A model generated the notes under the pieces. That model was not told the origin of the DNA and searched no databases. It was given only the letters and a program-made list of their open reading frames with translations. Both the position numbers and the translations under genes were made by a program. Of a stretch of DNA of 64,000 nucleotides, positions 8,552 to 19,032 are shown one piece after another. The stretch is from Klebsormidium nitens (Eukaryota; Streptophyta; Klebsormidiophyceae; Klebsormidiales; Klebsormidiaceae). The stretch spans positions 42,469 to 106,468 of the forward strand of contig DF238763.1 of the NCBI GenBank assembly GCA_000708835.1, read 5' to 3'. The first letter of the stretch is position 1. Every line of letters starts with the position of its first letter.

Positions 8552-11500
8552 TCAAATCAAATGCATTGGATGGATGCCTCGGCAGAAAGGAAAAGAAGGG
8601 ACGAACTAAATCTCGAAAAGCCGTAGAACAGGTGATGCCCTAAAACCTACGGATCTCCCATCGGGAAACCGCATGCGTCGATCAGAAACCAAAAGGTGGA
8701 ATGTTCGACAGACTACTTGGCCAACTGAAACATCTAAGTAACCAAAGGAAAAAGAAATCAACCGAGACTCCGTAAGTAGTGGCGAGCGAACGCGGACATT
8801 GCTAGCTCTTATTCAACCCCTTAAGAGGCTGAGAAGCCTTGCCATAGAAGGTCATAGCCCTGTAAGGGTTGAATATTCTGAAGATTTACCAATCTTGAAT
8901 GAGCAAAGAGCCCATCCCCATAGGGGATTGGAGCTCATTTTATTTGAGGGGGGACCACCCTCCAAGCAAAGTAATCCTTCTGACCTATAGTGCAATAGTA
9001 CCGCGAGGGAAAGGTGAAAAAAACTCTGGAAAGAGGGTGAAAAGATCTGAAATCCAATGCAGACAATCAGTTGAAGGCAATTGCCATATTGGGCAGTGCA
9101 TGAGTGAGAGCCAGGATTGGCTTGAATCCATTCTCAATTGCTTACAGCGTACCTTTTGTATAATGGGTCAGCGAGTCAATCTTTACAGCAAGCTTAAGCT
9201 CTAAAGTGTAGGCGCAATGAGAAACCATACCAGTTGTAAGGATTGGACCCGAAATCGATTGAGCTAGCCATGGGCAGGTTGAAGCGGCGCCCGACAGCAC
9301 GTGGAAGACCGAATTCGTTACTGTGGCAAAAGTATGAAATGACCTGTGGCTAGGGGTGAAAGGCCTATCAAAATCGAAGATAGCTGGTTTTTTGCGAAAT
9401 CTATTTAGGTAGAGCGTTCTTCAGCAATCGTGTTTGTAGGGGGTAGAGCACTCGATGGGCTAGGGTGGCCCAAAGCTTGACCGATCCCAAGGAAACTCCG
9501 AATACCTACAAACAATAGAGTGCCCTATTCTCCTAAAAGAAGCTTGGTAACTTCTTATTGCTATGAGTTCCAATCCCCTAAAGGGATATTCATTTCAATT
9601 CAAGAGAGAATAGAGGCCATACGCTGAAAGCAGACAGACTTTGGGTGATAAGGTCCAAGGTCAAAAGGGAAACAGCCCAGATCGTATGCTAAGGTCCCAA
9701 AGCAATCACTTAGTGGAAAAGGTGGTCGCTAGGCGATTACAACCGGGAGGTGGGCTTGGAAGCAGCCATCCTATTATGACAGCGTAACAGCTCACTGGTC
9801 TAGCTTAGCGGCGCCTAAAATGAACCGGGGCTCAAGTGATTCACCGAAGCAACGAAATTGAATCGAGGGAGCTGATACGATTTTGAAGAATTGTACCGAT
9901 CTGCGACCCCATTCAATTGGTAGCAAAACGTTCTATAAGCCCTGTGAAGGCAACTCGTAAGAGATGCTGGAGGCATTAGAAGTGAGAATGCTGACATAAG
10001 TAACGATTAATAATGTGCAAAGCATTATCGCCGAAAGTTCAAGGGTTTCATTGTTCAGTCAATCTGCAATGAGTCAATAAGGCCCCTAAGTTTCATGCTG
10101 AAGAGCATTGATCGATGGGTAGGCTGGGAGCGACGAAGAGATCGCTGATGGGGCTATTGCCCCCTGCTTCGCTCCACTCCTCTCTGGGGAGTGGGGCTCT
10201 GCGCTCAATCATCTTTCTGATACAGAACACGCGGCAATCGCGCCTTGCAGGAGTGATTTGATTCGAGACAATCCTTTTCCTAGAAACAACTCCAGCCACA
10301 ACTATACCTTACCCCAAACCGACACAGGTGAACAAGTAGAGAATACTAAGGCGTTGGGACAATCACCTTGAAGGAACTCGGCAAAATCACTCCGTAACTT
10401 CGGGAGAAGGAGGGCTCTCAAGAGAGAGTGGCACAGAATAGGGGGTGGCGGCTGTTTATTAAAAACACAGGACTCTGCAAAGTACCAATACCATGTATAG
10501 AGTCTGACACCTGCCCGGTGCTGTAAGGTGAATAGGAGAGGTAAGTATGCTTCGAATGAAAGCCCCAGTAAACGGCGGCAGTAACTCTAACTGTCCTAAG
10601 GTAGCGAAATTCCTTGACGTATAATTAACGTCCTGCATGAATGGTGTCACGACTGCCCCGCTGTCTCCAAGGTGAGCCCAGTGAATTTGAATTCTCCGTG
10701 AAGATGCGGAGTACCAGCGGCTAGACGGTAAGACCCCGTGCACCTTTACTATAGCTTTGCACTGGCCACCCCGGTATGATGTGTAGAATAGGTGGGACCA
10801 TACAATTGGGATCGTGAAATACCATCCTTTATTCTGGGGGGGTCTAACTATAAGAATGTAGGACCTTGCATAGTTGGTAGTTTCCCTGGGGAGGGGTTCT
10901 CCTAAAGAGTAACGGAGAAGTGTGAAGGTAAGCTCAAGCTGTGCTTGCGCGCAGCTGTAGAGCGTAATGGTACAAGCTTGCCTGACTGTAAGACCTACAA
11001 GTCGAACAGAGACGAAAGTCGGCCATAGTGATCCGGGGGCCCCGTGTGGAAGGGCCCTCGCTCAACGAATCAAAGGTACGCCGGGGATAACAGGCTAATG
11101 ACCCCCAAGAGCCCATATCGACGGGGTCGTTTGGCACCTCGATGTCGACTCATCACATCCTGGGGGTGAAGAAGCTCCCAAGGGTTCGGTTGTTCGCCGA
11201 TGAAAGTGGTACGTGAGTTGGGTTTAGAACGTCGTGAGACAGTTTGGTTCCTATCTACCGTTGGAGGAACATCATAGCTGCAGAGCCTTCCCTTCAAAAG
11301 GTGGCTCATTGTGCGCTGTTGATGAAAAAAGAATTGAGAGGCGCTGCCCTTAGTACGAGAGGACCGGGGCAGGTAAACCTCTAGTGTACTGACTGTCGCA
11401 CCAGCGGCATCGCCAGGAAGCCACGTTTGCACGGGAGAACTGCTGAAAGCATATAAGCGGGAAACCTTTCTCTATACAAGTTCTTAGAATCGGTGAAAGA

Positions 11501-11572
11501 CTCTCACCTTAATAGGCGCATGGTGCAAGTGCTGAAAGGCACGAAGCTTTTGCGTACTAATCTGATCGAATC
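8552..11572 (+). rRNA. rnl: Large-subunit ribosomal RNA
   Basis: Bacterial-like LSU rRNA of about 3.0 kb without an evident intron. It starts near attggatggatgcctcggc. Peptidyl-transferase and domain V landmarks include taactgtcctaaggtagcga-like sequence near 10588, ggataacaggctaatgaccc near 11083 and gatgtcgactcatcacatcc near 11140. The sarcin-ricin region (agtacgagaggaccgg) is near 11350. It ends near gcgtactaatctgatc. The variable region at about 10137-10250 holds an inserted copy of the dispersed repeat (gggctattgccccctgcttc and following). Ends are approximate. Confidence 0.96.
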
Positions 11573-11931
11573 CAATAAAAAATTCAAAATCGTATAAGAT
11601 CTTTCTTTCAAAACAATCGAATGAAATAAAAAAAGAGATTTTTTTGAATGAAATCACTCTCAAAAAGGAGTGCAATGAAATCACTGATGGGGCTATTGCG
11701 CCCTACTTCGCTCCAATCTCCTTCGGAGAGAGGCTCTTCGCTCCACTGCCAGAGAGTGGCTCTTCGCTCCCTCTCGGCAGTGCAATGAAATGGGGGTCTA
11801 ACGCCCCACTAAAAGTCATAAAAAAGATTCAAACTGGGTTTGGATGGTTTTCTTTCAATCTATCCTTTTTTGGGATTGAAAGCAACCCCTCGTTCGGCTT
11901 CTTCAATCATTTCTTTGAAAGAAAAAGAGAT
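11573..11931. repeat. Repeat-rich spacer after rnl
   Basis: It holds several dispersed elements: an A/T-run hairpin near 11625-11650, gggctattgcgcc near 11690 and tctccttcggagagagg near 11720. No gene is supported. Confidence 0.55.
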
Positions 11932-12105
11932 CCAAACTTTTAATTTTAAAAAGTGTGGCTCTTCGCTCCAAACTTTTAATTTTAAAAAGTGTGGCTCTTC
12001 GCTCCAAACTTTTAATTTTAAAAAGTGTGGCTCTTCGCTCCAAACTTTTAAAAAGTGTGGCTCTTCGCTCCAAACTTTTAAAAAGTGTGGCTCTTCGCTC
12101 CAAAT
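11932..12105 (+). repeat. Tandem array, 36 nt and 30 nt units
   Basis: Repeat starts at 11932, 11968 and 12004 are 36 nt apart; starts at 12040 and 12070 are 30 nt apart. The longer form has an extra aattttaaaa-type segment. Each unit contains aaaagtgtggctcttcgctc, the same core as the dispersed elements elsewhere. The array ends about 95 nt before atp9. Confidence 0.85.
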
Positions 12106-12198
12106 AGAAGATTGCCCATTCCCGGCATCCCCGCCGCATATAAGCAACCAATCAAAGGTCATCGTTTTCAAAAATTGACAATCAATAAAAAAATTCAA

Positions 12199-12423
12199 AT
12201 GTTAGAAGGAGCAAAATTAATCGGAGCAGGCTGTGCAACTATTGCATTAGCCGGAGCAGCAGTTGGCATTGGAAATGTGTTTAGTTCTCTAATCACTTCA
12301 GTTGCTAGAAATCCTTCATTGGCGAAGCAGTTGTTTGGGTATGCAATCTTAGGATTCGCATTAACCGAAGCTATTGCTCTTTTCGCTCTAATGATGGCTT
12401 TCCTAATCTTATTCGTATTCTAA
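12199..12423 (+). CDS. atp9: ATP synthase subunit c
   Basis: A 74 aa protein, the usual length. It forms the proton-carrying c-ring of the F0 sector in the inner membrane. It begins [20 protein letters not shown] and has the polar loop ARNPS and the second helix with the essential acidic residue in [10 protein letters not shown]. The first ATG matching the family start is at 12199; in-frame codons upstream belong to the repeat array. The stop is TAA. Confidence 0.97.
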   Translation: MLEGAKLIGAGCATIALAGAAVGIGNVFSSLITSVARNPSLAKQLFGYAILGFALTEAIALFALMMAFLILFVF

Positions 12424-14503
12424 ACCGGGTACCTTTAAGGTATTGAAGACAAGAAGGAAAGCTTCTTCTTGAAGCACTCCTCGCAATACAAAGAATTCAT
12501 TTCTAATTTGCAAAAGCTCTCTCAACGCTTTTTTAAACGGGGTTGCACAACGTCTAACTCCCTGCAGTTGTATTTCTGTTGTGCAACCCTCCCTTCATAG
12601 GGTTGATTGTATCGAAAGACCCACCCTATTCCCATTCAATTTTTTAACAGCGCACAAGAAAAAGCCTAATCTTTCAAAAAAGGGTAAGGCGAATTACTTG
12701 AGTTGTCCTTCTCTTCTCTATCAGCCACGGCATGCCTTTACAAGAGCGTTCATTCTTGAATACGCTTGCCTATTAGAAAAACTTTTTTGTTTAGACTGAC
12801 TAAGCTCTAATGGATTCTCCTAAAATTGCTTTTTCTTTGCCCGCTCTTTCTTGTTTGCATTGAATTTTTTTTAAACTTTGAGAATTGAGAGAAAACAAGA
12901 TTTTGTTCACCTATCTGGTGTTCCGTTTTCTCTTTTTATATTAAAGCGTATTACTGATGCATTTAGATCCAATACCTTTTGAAGCCTTATTAATAAATTA
13001 CTGGCAGTCGCTAAACATAAGGCTTTAATAAGAATTGAGGAGCGAAGATAAAAAAAAAAACTTTTTTTTCAGCGAAGAGCCTCTCTCCGGAGGATTTTCT
13101 GTTATTCCATACTAAAAGAGGGTTAACCTTTTTTCATTTGACTCTATTGTATACCAATCAAAATGTTATAGAGGGAAGTGAATGAAAAGAAAAATGGCAC
13201 ATAAATCACGAAAACAAAGTTTCAACAAAAGAAAGCAAGGTTTCAACAAATGAAGGGAAGGAGCCGCATGCAAGGTTTTGTGCGAGTGGCAGAGAATGAA
13301 AGTTCAACAAAGGTAGATTCAGCCAAAGAATATTTCAAAGCTTTAAACGCTCGTATTTATACTGCAACAATTCCCGAGCTTCTGAAGTGGCTGTTTCAAC
13401 AAAAAAATCGTTCAATAAGATGGTTTCTAAGCACATTTATTTTGCTATCTTAAGAAATGCATTGTTTTGAACGAGTAAGGGTGAGTGGAAGGTTCCAAAC
13501 CCCTACGGGGATAGGCTCTTAGTGGGGCTAAAGCCCCCCATTTCATTTGACTTCCTGCCGCGAGTGACTTCGTTAGTGGAGCTAGCGCCGCCAATTTCAT
13601 TCAAAAAAATTTCTTTTTTGATTTCATTCCACTCCCGGAGAGGGGGTGATTTCATTCAAAAAAATCTCTTTTTTTATTTCATTCCACTTTCTTTTTGGAG
13701 GAGCGAAGAGCCTCTCTCCGAAGGAGATTGGAGCGAAGAGCCTCTCTCCGAAGGAGATTGGAGCGAAGAGCCTCTCTCCGAAGGAGATTGGAGCGAAGAT
13801 AAAAAAAACACTTTTTTTTCAGCGAAGAGCCACTGCCCTCCAGGGAGTGGAGCGGAGCAGGGGGCAATAGCCCCATCAGCGATTCTATTCCTTTTTTAAA
13901 GGCTACTTGCAAACTTTTTTCAACCCGCCTTCTTATGAAAGATGAAAGCAAGCCAACGCATCAATCATTTCTACGACGGCTGATCCTTCGATGAAGGCAG
14001 ACTCTGTTTCCATGTTTAGGATGAGTCTTTCTTAAAAAAAGCAATGCTCACTCGGTCAATTTTTCAATCATTCTAGCCTTTCAATCGGAAAGAGTTTTAT
14101 AAAAAAAAATTCTTTCTCTTTATTGATTTGAAAATTTTTGTAGAAGTCTGCTTTCTGAGCCAATAAAAACTTGCCGCTACGATTAGGGTCGAAGAAACTA
14201 TTGGTGAACCAATCCTTTCGAGAATGATAAAAAATGATCAAGTTTGCCCTTTCCGCTCTTTGTTTTTTGAATAATGAGAGAAAGAGAATCAGTAACCCCC
14301 GCGGTTTTTTTTGAACCGCCCAGGGTTTAAGCGAATTAGGGCGCTGTTTCTATCTAAACCACAGGTTTTTACATAACGCTATAGTTGACGGGTACTCAAT
14401 CTAGTGGTTTGCTAAAAGCTGTGCTTTACGTTCTTGTAGCTTATTGACTAAAGCTGGGCATTTGAAGAGCTATTAAAAACTACATCCTTTAGCTACTAAC
14501 TAT
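12424..14503. other. Long spacer with repeats
   Basis: No recognised gene. At 13250-13453 there is a 67 aa plus-strand frame (MKGRSRMQGFVRVAENESS...) without any family match I know; it may be chance. Dispersed palindromic repeats fill about 13480-13890, including the tandem array at 13700-13800. The remainder is AT-rich. Confidence 0.45.
13700..13800 (+). repeat. Tandem array of 30 nt units
   Basis: About three adjacent copies of a 30 nt unit with core cctctctccgaaggagattg. The unit is itself partly palindromic (ctctccgaaggag). It is followed by an A-run/T-run hairpin at about 13799-13822. Confidence 0.85.
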
Positions 14504-14544
14504 AGCAATCATGCCTTTTAAGGCTTCTTAAAGGCATGATTGCT
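14504..14544. terminator. Strong perfect hairpin downstream of recombinase 1
   Basis: The arms agcaatcatgccttt and aaaggcatgattgct are perfect inverted copies around a short loop. It lies about 60 nt beyond the stop of the minus-strand recombinase. It could stabilise or end that transcript, or it could be a recombination site; the sequence does not decide. Confidence 0.5.
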
Positions 14545-14606
14545 TTGTTTAATTGATATAGAATGTATCTTGTTGAAACTTTTAAATAACTTGGCGCTCT
14601 TAGCTC

Positions 14607-15326
14607 TTATTCGGTAGGTTTGACAGACTTTTGATTGTCTTTATTGTTTGTGTTTAAAGCCGTTTCTACAATTTGGCTAATGGCTTTTGGATCTACAACG
14701 AAACGGTCATAACGTTCAGTAGTTCTTATGTCTTTATGACCTACAATTGTTTTGACGTTTTGCAATGGGACAACCCTTAAAAGTCTTGGAATGGAATTGA
14801 TCCGGAATGAATGACTCGTTAAAATGAGATTAAACTTTGAAATTGCAGGTTGCATAAAGCGATTAATGGAGCGAATCCACTGATCTTTGCTTATTTGTTT
14901 TGTTGAATTCTCGGCGCTAGCGAGTGGTTTATTATATTGCTGCCTAAAGACTGTTTGAATATCAAGGTCGAGCTTTTCTAGCATTTCTTTTGCGCTTTTT
15001 GTGAGAACAACAACCCTATACTTGCCGGTTTTTGATTGGGAAACCTGAAATGATCCGTGTCGCAAACCAGATTCAATATCTTTGAGTGTAAGCGACGCTG
15101 CATCGCTAGCACGTAAGCCTAAAAATCTTAAAAGAGTAATAGCTATTCTAGCTCTTGCCCAAACATATCTATTAATGTACAACGCTCTTTTCAAAGACAT
15201 TAAGAAGTCATAAACAGACTCTGAAGCAGGATCCCGCAATGGCATTTCTTTCCGAACAGTTCGCTTTGGTTTTGTTTCCAATCGTTGCTGTATTTGTTCT
15301 AAACGATTGATTCTTTTATCATTCAC
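14607..15326 (-). CDS. Tyrosine recombinase / integrase (copy 1)
   Basis: Tyrosine recombinases cut and rejoin DNA through a covalent phosphotyrosine, moving or resolving plasmids and phages. This 239 aa protein has the full catalytic set: Arg72 in FLGLRASD, a Lys in QSKTGK, His172 and Arg175 in SHSFR, His197 in IVGHKDIRTT and Tyr206 in ERYDRF. It is short and lacks a clear N-terminal core-binding domain beyond about 45 residues. Its start overlaps the end of the 109 aa ORF upstream by 8 nt, which suggests co-expression. It looks intact. Such genes are foreign to mitochondria and point to an integrated plasmid or similar element. Its relatives here are at 16481 and 57626. Confidence 0.9.
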   Translation of the reverse strand: MNDKRINRLEQIQQRLETKPKRTVRKEMPLRDPASESVYDFLMSLKRALYINRYVWARARIAITLLRFLGLRASDAASLTLKDIESGLRHGSFQVSQSKTGKYRVVVLTKSAKEMLEKLDLDIQTVFRQQYNKPLASAENSTKQISKDQWIRSINRFMQPAISKFNLILTSHSFRINSIPRLLRVVPLQNVKTIVGHKDIRTTERYDRFVVDPKAISQIVETALNTNNKDNQKSVKPTE

Positions 15327-15648
15327 TCCCTTTTGTTTTATAGCTCTCGGAGCTGCTTGCTATAGCTGAATAACGCTTTGTTTTTCTTAAACGATTCTTA
15401 GGAGACCTATTTGTTGGTTCCCACGCTTCAGTAGCTTCTTTCTTCAATTTATGGATTTGAGTTGAAAGAATGTGGGGAACTTCACCTTTCTTTCTATTCC
15501 AATGAGCAACAACTTTAGGTGCTTTATGCTTTTGTTGTGTTAGTGCTAAGTGCAATTGAGTAGGTGGGACATTTTGAAGTGTAGTTCCTTTCAAATCCTC
15601 ATTAAAGGAATGTATCTTTTCTTTTAAGAAATTATCTGCTTGCCTCAT
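15319..15648 (-). CDS. Hypothetical basic protein upstream of recombinase 1
   Basis: A 109 aa frame starting MRQADNFLKEKIHSFNEDLK, rich in Lys, Thr and Ser. No family is recognised. It ends in a TGA that overlaps the recombinase ATG by 8 nt. It may be a small element protein, or the recombinase's N-terminal DNA-binding part moved out of frame. Confidence 0.4.
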   Translation of the reverse strand: MRQADNFLKEKIHSFNEDLKGTTLQNVPPTQLHLALTQQKHKAPKVVAHWNRKKGEVPHILSTQIHKLKKEATEAWEPTNRSPKNRLRKTKRYSAIASSSESYKTKGSE

Positions 15649-15708
15649 AGATTGAAATGTTAGCGTCCACTTGCCCGCCTTTCTAATTTGCTATTTGAAT
15701 GTTTTTAA

Positions 15709-16581
15709 ATGACTATTCAAATGAATGAAAACAAAAACGAAGTTAGGAACTTAATAATGCAAAAGTATATCTCGATTCGTACAAATTATGCTATTTGTAT
15801 GGATATAACGAATTTAGGCGTCTATGGTCAATTGGTTGTAGCAGTAGATATGGCAGCAAGACATATTGTAGGCCATTGGTATCATAATGAGGCGATTACT
15901 ACTGAGCATGTTTGTCAGACTCTAACACAACTAACCAAAAAAAGAAGTTTTTTGCCTAAGATAGAGATTATACAAACGAACCGGGGATCTATTTTCACTA
16001 ACCCAGAGTATTATGATTGTATAGATCAATACAAAATACTAAAGAGTAAAGGATCTTCTAAGGGACATCAAAATCAAGTAGTTGAAAGACTTTTTAGAAC
16101 CCTTCAAAGCATACTGCGCGTGCTCATTTGTCCTGGTTGGAAACAAAAAGACCCAGATCCACTCAAGCAACTCCAGTTCTCTTCCCAAGAGATGGCTTCC
16201 TTTGTTCAGCAAGCGATTGAAAAATATAACTCAAAGCCCCATAGGCACCTAGAGGGGCTTTCACCCAATCAAATGGAAGAAGCTCTCTTTTTAAAGCATG
16301 GTAACGAACACCCCCAAGAGCCTACCCAATTGATTGTAAAAAATGAGAACTCTTTGCTTGCTCAAGAAGCCATCGAATATAGAAGGCAGGTTGCTCAGCA
16401 ATTGAAAGGTGACTGGTTACGCTTTTTTATAGAATGGAAAAAGGATCAAGAGAAACTTCAAAAACAAGTTATAAACCAAATTGAACAAAGGAAAGAGCAA
16501 GTTATTGCCCGCCTTACCCAAACCGCCAAAGAAGCTGAAGCACGTGCCGAAGAGATTCAAAGCCAATACAAGGTCTCGTAA
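15709..16581 (+). CDS. DDE (rve-type) transposase/integrase, altered catalytic site
   Basis: A 290 aa integrase-core protein like those of IS3/Tn552-type elements, which cut and join DNA with three acidic residues. Asp32 is in ICMDITNLG and Glu126 is in QNQVVERLFRTLQ. The second position reads QTNRGSIFT, giving Asn91 where SDRGS or TDRGS is usual. The spacing from 91 to 126 is exactly 35, as in D,D(35)E enzymes, so the alignment is secure and the Asp-to-Asn change is real in this sequence. The usual N-terminal helix-turn-helix is missing or very short. The last 80 residues are a charged, coiled-coil-like helix. It overlaps the next recombinase gene. Probably inactive. Confidence 0.85.
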   Translation: MTIQMNENKNEVRNLIMQKYISIRTNYAICMDITNLGVYGQLVVAVDMAARHIVGHWYHNEAITTEHVCQTLTQLTKKRSFLPKIEIIQTNRGSIFTNPEYYDCIDQYKILKSKGSSKGHQNQVVERLFRTLQSILRVLICPGWKQKDPDPLKQLQFSSQEMASFVQQAIEKYNSKPHRHLEGLSPNQMEEALFLKHGNEHPQEPTQLIVKNENSLLAQEAIEYRRQVAQQLKGDWLRFFIEWKKDQEKLQKQVINQIEQRKEQVIARLTQTAKEAEARAEEIQSQYKVS

Positions 16582-17228
16582 ACATCTCGAGACACAGCAA
16601 AAAATTCACTACTTAAGCGAACAAGCTCAAGCTGCGCAACGAGAAAAACAAGAGAAAGAGCAAAGAAAGCTTAAAAAGAAGCAAGCTAAAAAGCAAGAAA
16701 TAAGGCAAACCGTCTCCGCTGAGGAGTTTGAGTTTATTATAACTCTTGTTAAGTGTAGGGGAAATGCTAGACCTCGAAGGCGCTTAGCACTCGTACTCCT
16801 TTTTCTTACCGGATTAAGAGTTTCTAATTGACTTCTCTTTAAAGTAGCCCATGGCAGTGAGTTATTCGAAAAGGGCAACACCCACATACCCCTTATTAAA
16901 GGCGGCGAAACTCAATATCCACTTCAATTAAGCGCTAAAGGGAGCAAAATGCTGCTTCAGTTTAAAGACGATTTTCTTGAGCTTTCTAAGCATAAAAGTG
17001 GTCATATGCTCCTTTTCACTACAGCAAAAGACTTTAGTAAACCTATTGCTAGGGAAAACTTTGATAAAGAGCTCAATAAGATACTAGCCATAGCTTCTGC
17101 TCAACTTGAAAAGCATCTTAGAACTCATAGTTTTAGAGCGACTATTATTGCTAAGTTATTAAAGTATACGGAAAGGCATGTCGTGGCTTCTATGAGACAC
17201 TAGTCCCAGTACACGCGTTTATGTGTAA
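16481..17228 (+). pseudogene. Tyrosine recombinase (copy 2), broken
   Basis: A Lys/Glu-rich N-terminus leads to LFLTGLRVSN with the catalytic Arg. An in-frame TGA follows at about 16829-16831 and the frame then resumes directly as LLFKVAHGSELFEKG. Next come LRTHSFRATIIAKLL (the HxxR box) and VVASMRH, then a stop at about 17201. Shifting by one nt restores SPSTRVYV to TAA at 17228, which supplies the catalytic Tyr. So there is one nonsense codon and one 1-nt frameshift. The frame is open from about 16481; the true start is unknown. It overlaps the transposase end. Same family as 14607-15326 and 57626-58909. Confidence 0.82.
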
Positions 17229-17414
17229 GGCGCTAGTCTTCCCAAAACCCTCCCGAATAACGTTTTCAAACGGGTAAATACCCCTCAATAAATTATCCAA
17301 TTGTGATACGTTTTCGCGGGTTTCGTTGAATCTCGTCGATTTTTAGGGGTAGTGGGTGCATATTTTCAATAAAGCCCGAGAAGAAACGAAACCTTAATAA
17401 TTTTATAAAAAAAA

Positions 17415-18642
17415 ATGAGCAGACCTTTATATAACACATACAATGAGAATAGCTTTGAGCGCCTAGGATCATCGAATTCGCTAATTGATACATTCTCAGA
17501 ACTTGAAGTGGGTCGGGAGGTGTACTTTCGTACCTACGTAAAGTTTCGTCGTCCTTTGACGCTAGTCCATAGTCAAATGTTCACCCCAGAGTTGGGCGCG
17601 CTGTCGTTGTTGGAGTTAAGCAGCGATAGCGACTGCTTATTTACTTCGTTAGTAAACGCGGGGTTGGGGAGTCAATTGATTAATCATTTTGCCGAATGTG
17701 AAAGCTCCGGGATGGATTCTACCGATTTAGAGACTGGCGATGTGCTAATGGAAAGAATTTTTCGGAATGTTAATCAAGGAAAGGGAGGTCATTTGTCTGA
17801 GAAAGGTCTTTGTTCAGAGTCAAACACCCTTTACAAGTTGAAAAGCGGTATAAGAGATTTGCATCGTGTTTTGAAATTCGATAAAAAGTTTTTGGCTAAC
17901 ATTCTTGAGGGTCTTAAGTCTGGGTTGTGTAAGCTTGCTCGGGTGGATCTATGTATAGACCTAAGCGAGGACATTATGCCTTACGTTTCCCATGGCATAA
18001 AAACGGGTCAATATAAATGGGCGGCACCCCTTTGCTTTCGGTTGGTTGGCGGGTGAACGGGTAGAGGGCGCTGCGGGGCGCAATAGTAAACTTTTTAAAG
18101 ATTTTGAGAATAAGCAGTTGATTCTAGATTCGGTATATTTTGGCAATTCTAGAAAAAGCGATGAAGTTGCTGTGTTTTATAACAGGCGAGAGGAGCGTAA
18201 AGACAGAGCTGAGTCGAGCTGGGCGCCAAGAAGTAGGGTAGAAGTTCGCATATATCCTCGCACAGAAGAAACTGAGAAGGTCGCAATCTCAATTTTGGAA
18301 AGTTATTTGGATGAGACAAATGGTTGGCGCGCACGAATCCCGCACTTTGGAGAAGTGCTTTGCCGATGCGTAATGTTTACTACAAAGAGGCGCCCCGCAT
18401 CCCCGCTAGACTTGAAAGATGTGGCTCCCTGGTGGCAGTTGCTTTTACGTACGCTGATGGTTGGTTCAAAAGACTTTGAGTTTCCAAATGAAAAAGGCTT
18501 GTTAGAGTCCAATACTACGCAGCGGGGGGTTACGGGCTTTCTGCCTACCATAGAAATGCCTAAAAAGGGCAGGGGGCGCCTTAAAAGTTCAAAAGACAAA
18601 AACACACGTAAGTCAGGCTCAGGCCGCAAAAAAAATTTCTAG
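17415..18642 (+). pseudogene. Plasmid Rep-like replication initiator (copy 1), frameshifted
   Basis: Two frames, 17415-18056 and 18046-18642, together match the intact protein at 59352-60494. Shared segments include NHFAECES, LCIDLSEDIMPYVS, IKTGQY, RVEVRIYPR, GEVLCRCVMFTTK and APWWQLLLRTLM. Near 18017-18022 the frame breaks. The second frame then gives GRHPFAFGWLAGERV, matching GRHPYGYGWLDGERV of the paralog. The CIDL and RVEVRIYPR blocks recall Rep_trans-type rolling-circle initiators of plasmids. That family link is my inference; the paralogy is direct. A Lys/Arg-rich tail follows (RGRLKSSKDKNTRKSGSGRK). Confidence 0.78.
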
Positions 18643-19032
18643 ATAGACACTCGATTCAAGCATATAACTGATTCTTCTTTTGAAAGTGGGCTTTATAAAA
18701 GATTCTATAAAAAAAGGAGGAAAGCGATAGTCTTTTTTGTAAGAGGGATAGTCTTTCTTGAGCGCCTAACAAAATGATTTGAAGAAAATTTTGATGAAAA
18801 CCCTTGCAAAAAGGATAGTCTATATGTTTAAAACGGGTAGTCTATCTGATTTTAGTCGCGTAAACCATTTCATCCTTTTTCTTGTTTAATAGTAAAACCT
18901 TAATAGTTTTCAGTAGCTAAAATTGGATGAATTTTTTAGGCGGGATTGTCTTTTAGAAGATGCCCTTCATTTACGGGTGTAAAAAAGCAAAGTTGATTGT
19001 AATTTCCCTAACAAGATTCGTTTATTTGGAGA
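18643..19032. other. AT-rich spacer
   Basis: No gene, RNA or recognised repeat is seen. Confidence 0.4.

Noticed and set aside
8700-11440. Several frames of 60-120 aa
   Set aside because: They lie inside rnl, which is conserved throughout.
12085-12198. N-terminal extension of atp9
   Set aside because: The upstream in-frame part is translated tandem repeat; family length and start fit ATG 12199.
3050-17203. Organelle-wide reassignment of TGA to Trp
   Set aside because: nad4, nad5, cox1, ccmC and others use TGG for Trp without internal TGA, and TGA appears as a stop; the two TGA cases are confined to decaying foreign genes.
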